Positions 46,496-55,545 of a stretch of 64,000 nucleotides of DNA are shown here, in pieces. The translations under genes were made by a program, and so were the position numbers. The stretch spans positions 372,001-436,000 of the forward strand of contig NZ_MCUN01000009.1 in assembly GCF_002873455.1 (NCBI RefSeq). The letters are read 5' to 3'. Every line of letters starts with the position of its first letter. Within the stretch, counting starts at the first letter, position 1. The notes beneath the pieces are model-generated. The model saw nothing but the letters and a program-made list of their open reading frames with translations. It was not told where the DNA came from and did no database searches. Origin of the DNA: Vibrio splendidus. Its GTDB lineage: Bacteria > Pseudomonadota > Gammaproteobacteria > Enterobacterales > Vibrionaceae.

Positions 46496-47212
46496 TTATC
46501 TTTGGCGTCTAGCGACCAAAGTAAATCGGTAATCGTTAGATGTGAAGTAGTTTCGGCTGTATTCAAATACCGTATTATTGGCGAGATAACCACGAGTGCG
46601 CTTTTCAATAATCGGTTGAGCAGGGTCGATATCCAACTGTTTAGCCACGTCTTCAGGTGGAAGAATCGGAACCAGTTCTTGCTCACTTCTATCAATCACC
46701 ATGCCTTTGGTATTTTCAATAAAGTCGTATTTTGATGTTTGCATCACTTGATAAGTAAGATCCGGGAATAGGGCAACTGGCAACCAGGTCTCTTCAACCG
46801 TGATTGGGTTGTTGTCTATGAAACGAACACGCTTTACGTAGAAAACCAATTCGCCTTCTTTGATATCTAGATGTTCAGACATCACCAAAGAGCAGGGTTT
46901 CATCTCAAAGGCCAAAACCTCGCTGTGCGTTACCACATCCAAATGCGCCCACTTTTCTTGAAAGCTCGACTGTTTGTAAATGTCGTAATTGATTTTGTTC
47001 TCTTTAACGTAAGTGCCGCTGCCTTGAACGCTTTCAAGCTCATCGTTTTCGATCAGTAGCTTGAGTGCTTGTCTTACGGTGACACGGCTGACAGAAAAGA
47101 CTTCGCGTAACTGCGCTTCTGTTGGAAGTGCTTCTCCAACTTTATATTCACCAGAACTGATCTTTTCTCTTATTGCATCGGCGATTTGGCGATACATCGG
47201 GAGTCTTGCCAT
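46496..47212 (-). CDS. mngR: MngR, GntR-family regulator of mannosylglycerate genes
   Basis: This 238-residue protein has an N-terminal GntR helix-turn-helix (MYRQIADAIREKISSGEYKV, VSRVTVRQALKLL) and a C-terminal UTRA ligand domain (EETWLPVALFPDLTYQVMQ, IENTKGMVIDRSEQELVPI, FEYSRNYF). The whole length matches E. coli MngR (FarR), the repressor of mngAB. It is divergent from mngA. ATACA-AATA-TGTAT and related dyads in the shared promoter are candidate operators. Confidence 0.93.
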   Translation of the reverse strand: MARLPMYRQIADAIREKISSGEYKVGEALPTEAQLREVFSVSRVTVRQALKLLIENDELESVQGSGTYVKENKINYDIYKQSSFQEKWAHLDVVTHSEVLAFEMKPCSLVMSEHLDIKEGELVFYVKRVRFIDNNPITVEETWLPVALFPDLTYQVMQTSKYDFIENTKGMVIDRSEQELVPILPPEDVAKQLDIDPAQPIIEKRTRGYLANNTVFEYSRNYFTSNDYRFTLVARRQR

Positions 47213-47331
47213 TTTTGCCTCATTTGTGCGCTAGGACAACTAGACTTTGATTAACAACCTGTACCTTAAATACGTAAATTTGCTCTATATAAGCCTTGCT
47301 TTAAAGGTTAGTGTCAGCATCGTATCGGTAT

Positions 47332-47428
47332 TTTGTAGTACATATAATACAAATTAAACGATACATAACAAGCTTTCTTAAAGGATTTGCCAATGCAGTT
47401 TGAATACAAATTAGATACAAATATGTAT
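47332..47428. promoter_or_regulatory. Candidate MngR operators between mngR and mngA
   Basis: ATACAAATATGTAT at 47415-47428 has inverted arms ATACA/TGTAT. TTTGTA-N10-TACAAA spans 47332-47353. Both have the AT-rich TGTAT/ATACA arms common in GntR/UTRA operators. Which of them MngR binds is not determined. Confidence 0.5.
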
Positions 47429-47442
47429 TGATGAGATCGTGA

Positions 47443-47513
47443 TCACGGATTAAATGTCTTGAAGTTGTATTATTCTTCTCGTCGACAGGGACGACTGTCG
47501 TACTAATCCGTGA
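47443..47513 (+). promoter_or_regulatory. Structured leader upstream of mngA
   Basis: TCACGGATTA (47443-47452) is perfectly complementary to TAATCCGTGA (47504-47513), a 10 bp outer helix. It encloses a second hairpin CGACAG / CTGTCG (47483-47500). The outer helix ends about 16 bases before the mngA start, next to the ribosome site. It could be a regulatory RNA element or an accidental inverted repeat. Confidence 0.5.
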
Positions 47514-47529
47514 CTATGGGACAAAGGTT

Positions 47530-49464
47530 ATGAAACTTACTACTCTAACGAATAAGTCGCTCGTAAATCTGCAAACTACGTTTAGCAGTCGAGAAGAAGC
47601 GATTTACGCACTTGCTGACCAACTGGATCAGCAAGGCAAACTGCATAACAAGCAAGAGTATCTTGATGCAGTATTTGCTCGTGAAGAGCAAGGCCCGACA
47701 GCGCTTGGTGAAGGCCTAGCTGTACCGCACGGCAAGACTGACGCGGTTAAAGAAGCTGGCTTCGCTGTAGCAACGCTTAAAGAAGACATGAAATGGAAAG
47801 GCTTGGATGAAGACGAATATGTCAATCTTATCTTCCTAATTGCGATTCCAAATGCAGAAGCGGGTTCTACCCACATGCATCTGCTGACTGCACTGACAAC
47901 TACATTGGTTGACGATGATGTTCGCGAAGCGGTACTAAAAGCGACAACGGCTGAAGAAATCTTTGCGCTTCTTGATAGCGACAATCAACAAGAAGAAAAA
48001 CAAGACAACTTAGATACAAATGCACCGACAATTGTATGTGTGACTGCTTGCCCTGCAGGTATTGCTCATACCTATATGGCAGCTGAGTACCTTGAAAAAG
48101 CAGGCAAAAAGCTTGGCTACAAGGTTTATGTTGAAAAGCAGGGCGCAAACGGTATTGAAGATCGCTTAACTGCAGAACAACTTAATAATGCTGTGGCGTG
48201 TGTATTTGCTGCTGAAGTAGCGATTAAAGAATCTGAGCGCTTTGATGGCATTCCTCGTATTGAAACGCCAGTTGCAGAACCCATTAAGCACGGTGAACGC
48301 ATTCTTAATGAAGCGATTGAAGAGTCGAAAAAAGGTAACGGAGCAGAACGTAAAGTTGCTACTGATGACAAGCCGAAGAAACTTCCGTTGAAAACTGAGC
48401 TTAAACAAGCACTGCTTTCTGGTATTTCTTACGCGGTTCCTCTTATTGTTGCTGGTGGTACTGTTCTTGCGGTTGCTGTTCTTATCGCGCAAATTTTTGA
48501 CCTGCAAGAGCTCTACGCAACAAAAGATTCTTGGCTATGGATGTATCGCAAACTAGGTGGCGGCCTTTTAGGTACATTGATGGTACCAGTATTAGCGGCT
48601 TACACAGCGTACTCATTAGCAGACAAACCGGCACTTGGTCCTGGTTTTGCCGCGGGTATTGCAGCAAACATCATTGGCTCTGGCTTCCTAGGCGGTGTTG
48701 TTGGTGGTTTGATTGCTGGTTACGTGATGCGTTGGGTGAAAGAGCATGTTCGCTTAGGCCCTGCGTTTAACGGCTTCCTCACTTTCTACCTTTACCCTGT
48801 AATCGGTACTTTGGTGGCAGGTAGCTTGATGCTGTTTGTTATAGGTAAACCTGTAGCGTTCCTAAACCAAGGTCTGACGGATTGGCTGAACGGTATGTCA
48901 GGCACTAACGCTCTGCTTCTAGGTGCGATTCTTGGTCTGTTTGTATCATTCGACTTAGGTGGTCCTGTAAACAAAGCCGCTTACGCATTCTGTTTAGGTG
49001 CAATGGCGAATGGTGTTTATGGGCCATACGCAATCTTTGGCTCAGTAAAAATGGTATCGGCGTTCACTGTAACTGCGTCAACCATGATTGCTCCACGCCT
49101 ATTCAAAGATTTTGAGATTGAAACGGGTAAATCTACATGGCTACTTGGCCTTGCGGGTATTACCGAAGGTGCAATCCCAATGGCGATTGAAGATCCAATC
49201 CGTGTAATCGGCTCATTCTTACTAGGATCAGTGGTTACAGGTGCGATGGTCGGCGCGGCAGGTATTGGTCTATCGACTCCGGGTGCAGGTATCTTCTCTA
49301 TCTTCTTGTTACACGATTCTGGTTTGGGCGCATTCTCTGCTGCTGCAATCTGGTTCGGTGCTGCGATTGTCGGCACAGTGATTTCAACAGTTACTCTTCT
49401 GATGTGGCGTGGTCACGCTGTAAAAAAGGGTAAGTTTGAAGCAAGTACTGCAACACAGAACTAA
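47530..49464 (+). CDS. mngA: MngA, PTS permease for 2-O-alpha-mannosylglycerate
   Basis: This 644-residue fructose-family PTS protein has three fused parts. IIA has the phosphorylated His67 in LAVPHGKT. IIB has phospho-Cys174 in VTACPAGIAH. IIC is a membrane domain starting near residue 290 (LLSGISYAVPLIVAGGTVLA). The match to E. coli MngA runs throughout (SWLWMYRKLGGGLLG, DLGGPVNKAAYAFCLGAMAN, GLAGITEGAIPMAIEDP). It takes up mannosylglycerate and phosphorylates it on the way in. It heads a run of four catabolic genes. Confidence 0.95.
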   Translation: MKLTTLTNKSLVNLQTTFSSREEAIYALADQLDQQGKLHNKQEYLDAVFAREEQGPTALGEGLAVPHGKTDAVKEAGFAVATLKEDMKWKGLDEDEYVNLIFLIAIPNAEAGSTHMHLLTALTTTLVDDDVREAVLKATTAEEIFALLDSDNQQEEKQDNLDTNAPTIVCVTACPAGIAHTYMAAEYLEKAGKKLGYKVYVEKQGANGIEDRLTAEQLNNAVACVFAAEVAIKESERFDGIPRIETPVAEPIKHGERILNEAIEESKKGNGAERKVATDDKPKKLPLKTELKQALLSGISYAVPLIVAGGTVLAVAVLIAQIFDLQELYATKDSWLWMYRKLGGGLLGTLMVPVLAAYTAYSLADKPALGPGFAAGIAANIIGSGFLGGVVGGLIAGYVMRWVKEHVRLGPAFNGFLTFYLYPVIGTLVAGSLMLFVIGKPVAFLNQGLTDWLNGMSGTNALLLGAILGLFVSFDLGGPVNKAAYAFCLGAMANGVYGPYAIFGSVKMVSAFTVTASTMIAPRLFKDFEIETGKSTWLLGLAGITEGAIPMAIEDPIRVIGSFLLGSVVTGAMVGAAGIGLSTPGAGIFSIFLLHDSGLGAFSAAAIWFGAAIVGTVISTVTLLMWRGHAVKKGKFEASTATQN

Positions 49465-49695
49465 CTAAATTTTGAGCTCACTTCTAGCTCGCAATTAAAA
49501 CACCATATAAAAAATAACGAACAACTTGGCTGTCCTAAATATCTGTGCTCCTAACGGTTTTATTCACACAGATTCTGGGCGTGGTTTTCTGCACCCTCAA
49601 TTTAGTGGCAGCCAATTTTAACCCCTTGAAAAAATTTAATTTAGTCGTATTTGAGTTCGAACTTTAGTTTTACTCGAAGCGATACATTTAGGTAA

Positions 49696-52371
49696 ATGAT
49701 TATGACTACATCACGCGTACACATTACTCCTCACATGCACTGGGATCGTGAATGGTATTTCACAACAGAAGAGTCTCGCATTCTTCTTGTGAACAACATG
49801 GAAGAAATCATGAACCGTCTGGAGAGCGATCCAGAATACAAATATTACGTTCTAGATGGTCAAACAGCCGTTCTAGAAGATTACTTCGCGATCAAACCAG
49901 AGAACACAGAACGCGTAAAAGCATTGGTCGAAGCGGGCAAGCTGATTATTGGCCCTTGGTATTCTCAAACCGACACAATGCAAGTTTCTGGTGAGTCGAT
50001 TGTACGTAACATGATGTATGGCATTCGTGACTGCATGAAGTTTGGCGATGCTATGAAGATTGGTTACCTACCAGACTCATTCAGCATGAGCTCACAGCTG
50101 CCAATGATCTACAACGGCTTCGACATCACACGTGCAATGTTCTGGCGTGGTTGTTCAGAGCGTCATGGCACCAACAAAACAGAATTCTTATGGCAATCAA
50201 ACGACGGCAGTGAAGTAACGGCACAAGTGCTTCCGCTAGGTTACGCAATTGGCAAATACCTTCCACAAGACGAAGAAGGCCTGCGTGCTCGTTTAGATAA
50301 GTACTTCCCAGTGCTAGAAAAACCATCGGTAACGAAAGACATCCTATTGCCGAACGGCCACGACCAAATGCCGATTCAAAAAGACATCTTTGAAGTAATG
50401 GACAAACTTCGCGAAATCTACCCAGATCGCGAATTCTCAATGAGTCGCTTTGAAGAAGTGTTCGAGAAAGTAGAAGCGGCACGCGATCAACTCGACACAA
50501 TCAAAGGCGAGTTCAACGACGGCAAATACATGCGTGTTCACCGTACGATCTCTTCTACGCGTATGGACATCAAATTGATCCACGCAGAAATCGAAAACAA
50601 GATTGTAAATATCTTAGAACCCCTAGCGTCTATCGCTTGGACATTAGGCTTTGAATACCACCACGGTTTGATTGAGAAAATGTGGAAAGAGAGCATGAAG
50701 AACCACGCTCATGACTCGATTGGTTGCTGCTGTTCAGACAAGGTTCACGCTGAAATCCTAAACCGTTACATCCTTGCGGACGATATGGCGACAAATCTGA
50801 TTCATTTCTACAAGCGTAAGATTGTCGACCATATGCCAGATCGCGAAGGTTGCGACAAACTAGCGATGTTTAACCTTTCTCCATACGAGCGCGAAGAAGT
50901 GGTTAACACGACTATCACTATCCGTGCGCAAGAGTTCTCTATCTTTGATGAAAACGAAAACCCAGTTGAGTACTTCATCCAAGGTAAGCGTCAAATTGAC
51001 CCAGGTAAAGTAGACCGTCAAATCGTTCACTACGGCAACTACGACCCGTTCATGGAGTTTGATATTCAGATCAAACGCACTGTGCCGGCAATGGGCTTCA
51101 CTACGTTACACATCCAAGGTAACGAGAAGGGCGCAGTAAAAGTCGCGGAACAAAAAGATTACTTGCTAGAAAACGAATACTACCGAATTAACGTAAATGA
51201 CAACGGTACTCTGACTATTTTCGACAAAGAGACAGAGCAAGTATTCGACCAAGTGCTTCGTTTAGAAGACGGTTCTGATGACGGCGATGAGTACGATTAC
51301 TCACCATCTCGTCAAGAGTGGCTGTTGTACTCCGACGAATTCCCGGTAGAAACCTCGATTGACCACCAAGGCTTCCAATCGGTAGCGAACATCGCTTTCC
51401 GCATGAATGTTCCTGTAAACCTTGCAGAGCGTGAAGAGCGCACGGGTCAAAACGGTTTTGTCGAAGCGCAATGCCAAGTGGTATTGAAGCAAGGTTCTCG
51501 CCGCATCGAAGTACGCATGGAACTAGACAACCAAGCCGACGACCACCGTGTACGTGTGCTAGTACCAACGCCATTTGTTTCTGAAACTGTGGTTGCAGAT
51601 AACCAGTTCGGTTGTATCACTCGCCTAACCAACGACCCTGCAATGGCGGTTTGGGAAGAAGAGAAGTGGAAAGAAGCGCCGGTTCCTGTGTATCAGTTAA
51701 TGAACTTTGCAGCGCTAGAAAACGGCAAAGCAGGCGTGGCGATCATGTCGAATGGACTGCGTGAATTTGAGGTGATTGCATCTCAAGGTGACGAAAACAG
51801 AGATACTTTCGCACTGACACTATTCCGCGGTATCGGCGTGTTAGGTAAAGAAGAACTATTGCTTCGTCCGGGTCGTCCTTCAGGTATCAAGATCCCGACC
51901 CCTGATTCACAAGTGCGCGGCAAGCTAGTGTGTGAATTCACGCTGTGTGGCTTCTCTGGCAACCATATTGACGCGAACGTCATGGCGCAAGCACGTGACA
52001 ATGTCACTCAAATCGAATGCTACAACAAGATCCCTTACAACGCGATGAAGCTAAACGTAGGCGAGCAAAACCTACCGATGAGTTTTAGTCTTCTGTCTAA
52101 GCAACAATCAGGCGCGGTACTGAGTGTGCTGAAGAAAGCGGAAGATGAAGATGCGTTGATAATGCGTGTCTACAACCCGGCAGAAACAGGTTCAGTGTCA
52201 GATTCAATTTCGTTCACTCAAGCGGTTTCAAGCTGGAAAGAAACAAGCATGGACGAGCGCGTTCGCGAAGGTAATGTAGCAACTGAAGCCTTTGGTGACT
52301 TGTCTTTTAGCGACTTGTCTTTTGGTGAACTAGCATCTTGCCAAGCGAAAACATTCCAAATCAAATTCTAA
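49696..52371 (+). CDS. mngB: MngB, alpha-mannosidase acting on 6-phospho-mannosylglycerate
   Basis: This 891-residue glycoside hydrolase family 38 enzyme has [12 protein letters not shown] (9-20) with metal ligands and YLPDSFSM with candidate nucleophile Asp127. It has strong matches to E. coli MngB ([46 protein letters not shown]). It splits the phosphorylated sugar into mannose 6-phosphate and glycerate. A later start at ATG 49702 is possible. A 231-base gap after mngA may hold a second promoter. Near the C-terminus a 15-bp unit is repeated ([10 protein letters not shown]). Confidence 0.95.
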   Translation: MIMTTSRVHITPHMHWDREWYFTTEESRILLVNNMEEIMNRLESDPEYKYYVLDGQTAVLEDYFAIKPENTERVKALVEAGKLIIGPWYSQTDTMQVSGESIVRNMMYGIRDCMKFGDAMKIGYLPDSFSMSSQLPMIYNGFDITRAMFWRGCSERHGTNKTEFLWQSNDGSEVTAQVLPLGYAIGKYLPQDEEGLRARLDKYFPVLEKPSVTKDILLPNGHDQMPIQKDIFEVMDKLREIYPDREFSMSRFEEVFEKVEAARDQLDTIKGEFNDGKYMRVHRTISSTRMDIKLIHAEIENKIVNILEPLASIAWTLGFEYHHGLIEKMWKESMKNHAHDSIGCCCSDKVHAEILNRYILADDMATNLIHFYKRKIVDHMPDREGCDKLAMFNLSPYEREEVVNTTITIRAQEFSIFDENENPVEYFIQGKRQIDPGKVDRQIVHYGNYDPFMEFDIQIKRTVPAMGFTTLHIQGNEKGAVKVAEQKDYLLENEYYRINVNDNGTLTIFDKETEQVFDQVLRLEDGSDDGDEYDYSPSRQEWLLYSDEFPVETSIDHQGFQSVANIAFRMNVPVNLAEREERTGQNGFVEAQCQVVLKQGSRRIEVRMELDNQADDHRVRVLVPTPFVSETVVADNQFGCITRLTNDPAMAVWEEEKWKEAPVPVYQLMNFAALENGKAGVAIMSNGLREFEVIASQGDENRDTFALTLFRGIGVLGKEELLLRPGRPSGIKIPTPDSQVRGKLVCEFTLCGFSGNHIDANVMAQARDNVTQIECYNKIPYNAMKLNVGEQNLPMSFSLLSKQQSGAVLSVLKKAEDEDALIMRVYNPAETGSVSDSISFTQAVSSWKETSMDERVREGNVATEAFGDLSFSDLSFGELASCQAKTFQIKF

Positions 52372-52380
52372 TTTCAATAA

Positions 52381-52402
52381 CCCGCTCACCTTGGTGGGCG
52401 GG
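52381..52402. other. Hairpin between mngB and the glycerate kinase gene
   Basis: CCCGCTCACC pairs with GGTGGGCGGG through nine or ten base pairs with one wobble and a tight loop. It has no T-run, so it more likely affects mRNA stability than ends transcription. Confidence 0.6.
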
Positions 52403-52416
52403 AATGGTGAACGACA

Positions 52417-53583
52417 ATGAAAATTGTAATTGCCCCCGATTCATTTAAAGAATCACTCAACGCTCATCAAGTTGCGTCTTGCATTGAGCGTGGATTTGCT
52501 GACGTCTTCCCTCATGCAGAGTTTGTGAAAATGCCCCTCGCCGATGGAGGAGAAGGCACAGTAGACGTGTTGCTAGAGGCGCTCAATGGTAAGAAACAAC
52601 GGCTGCAAACGACGGATCCAATTGGGCGTGAATGCACGGCTTACTGGGCTTCACTTGAGCAACAGGTTGATGGCAAAAGCGTAAATACTGCCTTGGTGGA
52701 GTTTGCTCAAGCATCGGGTTTAGATCGATTAACCGTAGAAGAAAGAGCACCTCTCACAGCATCGTCTTACGGCACAGGGTTGCTGATTAGAGATGCACTA
52801 GATAAAGGTGTGGAACAAATCATCATTGGTTTGGGCGGCAGTGCCACTAATGATGCAGGTGCTGGCATTTTCCAAGCCTTGGGAGGAAAGTTGTTAGACA
52901 AGCAAGGCAACGAGTTATCTGGTGGTGGCGCCGAGTTAAGCCAATTAGCAAACATCGATCTTGATGGACTGCACCCTAGATGCAAAGAAGTGACGTTCGT
53001 GGTCGCATGTGATGTGAATAATCCACTATGTGGCGAAAGCGGAGCCAGTGCCGTGTTTGGACCACAGAAGGGAGCATCGAAAGCTCAAGTTGAACAACTT
53101 GATATTGCGATCGGACACTTTGCCGATATCGCTCAAGCGCGCACGGGCATTAATCATCGAGACACTGCTGGTTTTGGTGCGGCTGGTGGCACGCCCTTAG
53201 GACTAAGCCTCGTATTCGATATCCAAATTAAAGCGGGTATTGAGATGGTATTAGATGCCTTGGATGCAGATAAGGTTCTAGAAGGTGCTTCACTGGTCGT
53301 GACCGGAGAGGGGCAGATGGATAACCAAACCCTGCAAGGTAAAACACCTTTCGGTATCGCTCAGAGAGCTCAAAAGCTGAGTATTCCAACCATTGGAATT
53401 GCGGGCTCTTTGGGGCAAGACGTTGAAAAGCTTTACGGCTCAATGTCTAGCTTATTTGGAACCGTACGTTCACCTCAGCCTTTAGACCAAGTTTTATCAG
53501 AAGCGAGCCAAAACCTGACTCGTACTGCCCGTAATATCGCAGCCACGCTCAAGCTTGGTTGCCAGATTTTTAATGAGAAGTAA
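52417..53583 (+). CDS. Glycerate kinase
   Basis: This 388-residue kinase of the GlxK/GarK family begins KIVIAPDSFKESLNAHQVA and contains PLADGGEGTVDVL, GLGGSATNDAGAGIFQALGG, NPLCGESGASAVFGPQKGA and TGEGQMDNQTLQGKTP. It phosphorylates D-glycerate. GlxK/GarK enzymes give 2-phosphoglycerate. The glycerate freed by MngB is the obvious substrate, which explains its place in the operon. It is separated from manA by two bases. Confidence 0.93.
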   Translation: MKIVIAPDSFKESLNAHQVASCIERGFADVFPHAEFVKMPLADGGEGTVDVLLEALNGKKQRLQTTDPIGRECTAYWASLEQQVDGKSVNTALVEFAQASGLDRLTVEERAPLTASSYGTGLLIRDALDKGVEQIIIGLGGSATNDAGAGIFQALGGKLLDKQGNELSGGGAELSQLANIDLDGLHPRCKEVTFVVACDVNNPLCGESGASAVFGPQKGASKAQVEQLDIAIGHFADIAQARTGINHRDTAGFGAAGGTPLGLSLVFDIQIKAGIEMVLDALDADKVLEGASLVVTGEGQMDNQTLQGKTPFGIAQRAQKLSIPTIGIAGSLGQDVEKLYGSMSSLFGTVRSPQPLDQVLSEASQNLTRTARNIAATLKLGCQIFNEK

Positions 53584-53585
53584 TT

Positions 53586-54773
53586 ATGTCTCTATTTAAA
53601 CTCGACAACGTTATTCAAAACTACGCATGGGGAAGCAAAGACTCCATCAACCAACTGTTTGGTATAGTGAACCCAAACCAAGAACCCCAAGCAGAAATTT
53701 GGATGGGTGCTCATCCAAATGGTTGCTCAAAGGTAGGTGATACCGGAGAGTCGCTTTCTCACATGATTGATGAAAATAAAATCGACGTCTTAGGCGGGTA
53801 CACGGCGACACGTTTCGGTGAATTACCTTTTCTGTTTAAAGTGTTGGCAGCTGAAACACCGTTGTCGATTCAGGTTCACCCGAACAAGCGTAAATCTGAA
53901 TTAGGTTTTGAGCGAGAGAATGCACTTGGCATCCCTTTGAATGCGTCTAATCGAAACTACAAAGATCCAAACCACAAGCCTGAACTTGTTTATGCGTTAA
54001 CCTTCTACAAAGCGATGAATGGCTTTCGTCCTATCGACGATATTATTGCCTTGTTCGAAGAAGCGGAGATTCCTTCGTTAGCGATTGAGCTTAATGTACT
54101 TAAAGCCAATGCCGACAGTGATTCTCTGAAGTCTTTCTTTAGCGCAATTATGTCGCTTGAAGGTGACCGAAAAGCTTCTGCGCTTAATGAGCTTTATGCT
54201 GCACATGCGCGACCAGCCAAAACGGTTATGGGGCGAGAAGCTCTGCAATACAGCATTGAATTCAAACAGCATTATCCAGATGATATTGGCTTATTTGCGC
54301 CATTGATGCTTAACACGGTTGAACTGGCGCCAGGTGAAGCGATGTTCCTGTTCGCAGAAACCCCACATGCTTATATTCAAGGCACAGGCTTAGAGATCAT
54401 GGCAAACTCAGACAACGTGTTGCGTGCTGGCCTCACACCAAAGTACATAGATGTTCCTGAGCTAATCGACAACACGATCTTTGAGCCGATTAAGCCAGAA
54501 GATATTCGTCTTAAGCCTGTATTGAAAGAGGGCAAGATGAGCTATCCGATTCCAGTGGATGATTTTGGCTTTGACATATTATCTGCGACTGATGAGAGCA
54601 AGTCACAGTATCTACGTAGTGCGGAGATCTTGTTCTGTGTAGAAGGAGAGGCGACTGTCACTTCAGAAGGACGGTCAGTTTCTCTTAAGCCCGGAGAATC
54701 GGTCTTTGTAAGTAGTAATTCAAGTGTTTACCAATATCAAGGGAATGGCATTTTGGCTCGTGCTTTTAACTAG
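53586..54773 (+). CDS. manA: Mannose-6-phosphate isomerase, class I
   Basis: This 395-residue type I enzyme begins KLDNVIQNYAWGSKDSI. It has the zinc-site elements LSIQVHPNK and ETPHAYIQGTGLEIMANSDN, and GLTPKYIDVPEL. The C-terminal cupin part ends FVSSNSSVYQYQG. It converts mannose 6-phosphate from MngB into fructose 6-phosphate, which completes the pathway. It may be a second manA copy dedicated to this operon. Confidence 0.93.
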   Translation: MSLFKLDNVIQNYAWGSKDSINQLFGIVNPNQEPQAEIWMGAHPNGCSKVGDTGESLSHMIDENKIDVLGGYTATRFGELPFLFKVLAAETPLSIQVHPNKRKSELGFERENALGIPLNASNRNYKDPNHKPELVYALTFYKAMNGFRPIDDIIALFEEAEIPSLAIELNVLKANADSDSLKSFFSAIMSLEGDRKASALNELYAAHARPAKTVMGREALQYSIEFKQHYPDDIGLFAPLMLNTVELAPGEAMFLFAETPHAYIQGTGLEIMANSDNVLRAGLTPKYIDVPELIDNTIFEPIKPEDIRLKPVLKEGKMSYPIPVDDFGFDILSATDESKSQYLRSAEILFCVEGEATVTSEGRSVSLKPGESVFVSSNSSVYQYQGNGILARAFN

Positions 54774-54890
54774 TGCCCCCGTGCTAGCGATCAGCAAAAG
54801 AAATGTCAGAGTGCCACTGTAAAGTGTTACTCAATATTGGATTGATGGTTGTTACCTATCTGTTTTTGACAGCATTAATTATTGACCATA

Positions 54891-54914
54891 CCCGCTACTC
54901 TGGCGGGTTTTTTC
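54891..54914 (+). terminator. Terminator of the mng operon
   Basis: CCCGC / GCGGG stem with a seven-base loop followed by six T. Confidence 0.85.
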
Positions 54915-54950
54915 ATTATTGGAATGAGCAGATATAAGCTTGTAGAAACG

Positions 54951-54979
54951 AAAAACCCTGCGATCAGAGCAGGGTTTTT
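54951..54979. terminator. Terminator of the small monooxygenase gene
   Basis: AAAAACCCTGC pairs with GCAGGGTTTTT, with T-runs on both strands. It lies after the stop of the minus-strand gene ending at 55004. Confidence 0.92.
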
Positions 54980-55003
54980 ATTGAATCAGTTCTGAGTGAC
55001 TGG

Positions 55004-55294
55004 TTAAGCAATGTGCGTCATTTTATTAAGCACAAAGGTTTCAATACAACCTTCAGTCGCAGCAACGTACTCAGCGATGTGTTGGCTCGCTAAGTGTTTC
55101 TCTAGATGAGCTTCAGACTCCCAGTTCTCATGAAAAACGAAGTGAGCAGGGTTACTGTTATCTTGGTGCAGGTCGTAATTAATACAGCCGTCTTCAACAC
55201 GGGTTTTGTCGATCAATTTAATCATCTCTGATTTAACAAGCTCAATCTTATCTTCTTTAGTGACGATCGTTGCGATAATAGTCAGTTTGCTCAT
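55004..55294 (-). CDS. ABM-family small monooxygenase (YgiN-like)
   Basis: The start is ATG 55294, with AAGGAATTG upstream. The 96-residue protein has the antibiotic-biosynthesis-monooxygenase fold pattern: KLTIIATIVTKEDKIELVKS, EDGCINYDLHQDNSNPAHFV, then FHENWESEAHLEKHLASQHI. Family members act on quinols or polyketides, or only bind them. The substrate is unknown. A tandem heptamer array lies directly upstream of its ribosome site. Confidence 0.87.
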   Translation of the reverse strand: MSKLTIIATIVTKEDKIELVKSEMIKLIDKTRVEDGCINYDLHQDNSNPAHFVFHENWESEAHLEKHLASQHIAEYVAATEGCIETFVLNKMTHIA

Positions 55295-55304
55295 GTTCAA
55301 TTCC

Positions 55305-55332
55305 TTAACTCTTAACTCTTAACTCTAAACTC
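55305..55332. repeat. Tandem 7-bp repeat upstream of the monooxygenase gene
   Basis: TTAACTC is repeated about four times, the last copy altered to TAAACTC. It lies 11 bases upstream of the start codon, in the promoter or leader. Confidence 0.85.
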
Positions 55333-55462
55333 TGTAAGTTAAAGTAATATAAGTATAAATTTAGGTTGAAGAAAGAGTTCTGGAATCCAATAACTATGGT
55401 TGTTAGCATCCACAATTCGAGTTTGAGAGCATCAAGCTGGTGGCGTATAGGTTACGGACATA

Positions 55463-55493
55463 AAAATGCCCTTATCGGAAGATAAAGGCATTT
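55463..55493 (-). terminator. Terminator of the desaturase gene
   Basis: AAATGCCCTTATC pairs with GATAAAGGCATTT (one mismatch) around GGAA, with a short T-run on the minus strand. Confidence 0.8.
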
Positions 55494-55545
55494 GAATAAG
55501 AATCAAATAGTGTTGTTATTGGGGTGTTAAGCGTATTGCTTTACT

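Noticed and set aside
47438..47447. CGTGATCACG palindrome considered as a CRP site for mngA
   Set aside because: CRP needs TGTGA and TCACA arms six bases apart. Here the arms touch, so the spacing is wrong. Its right part is better explained by the leader helix.
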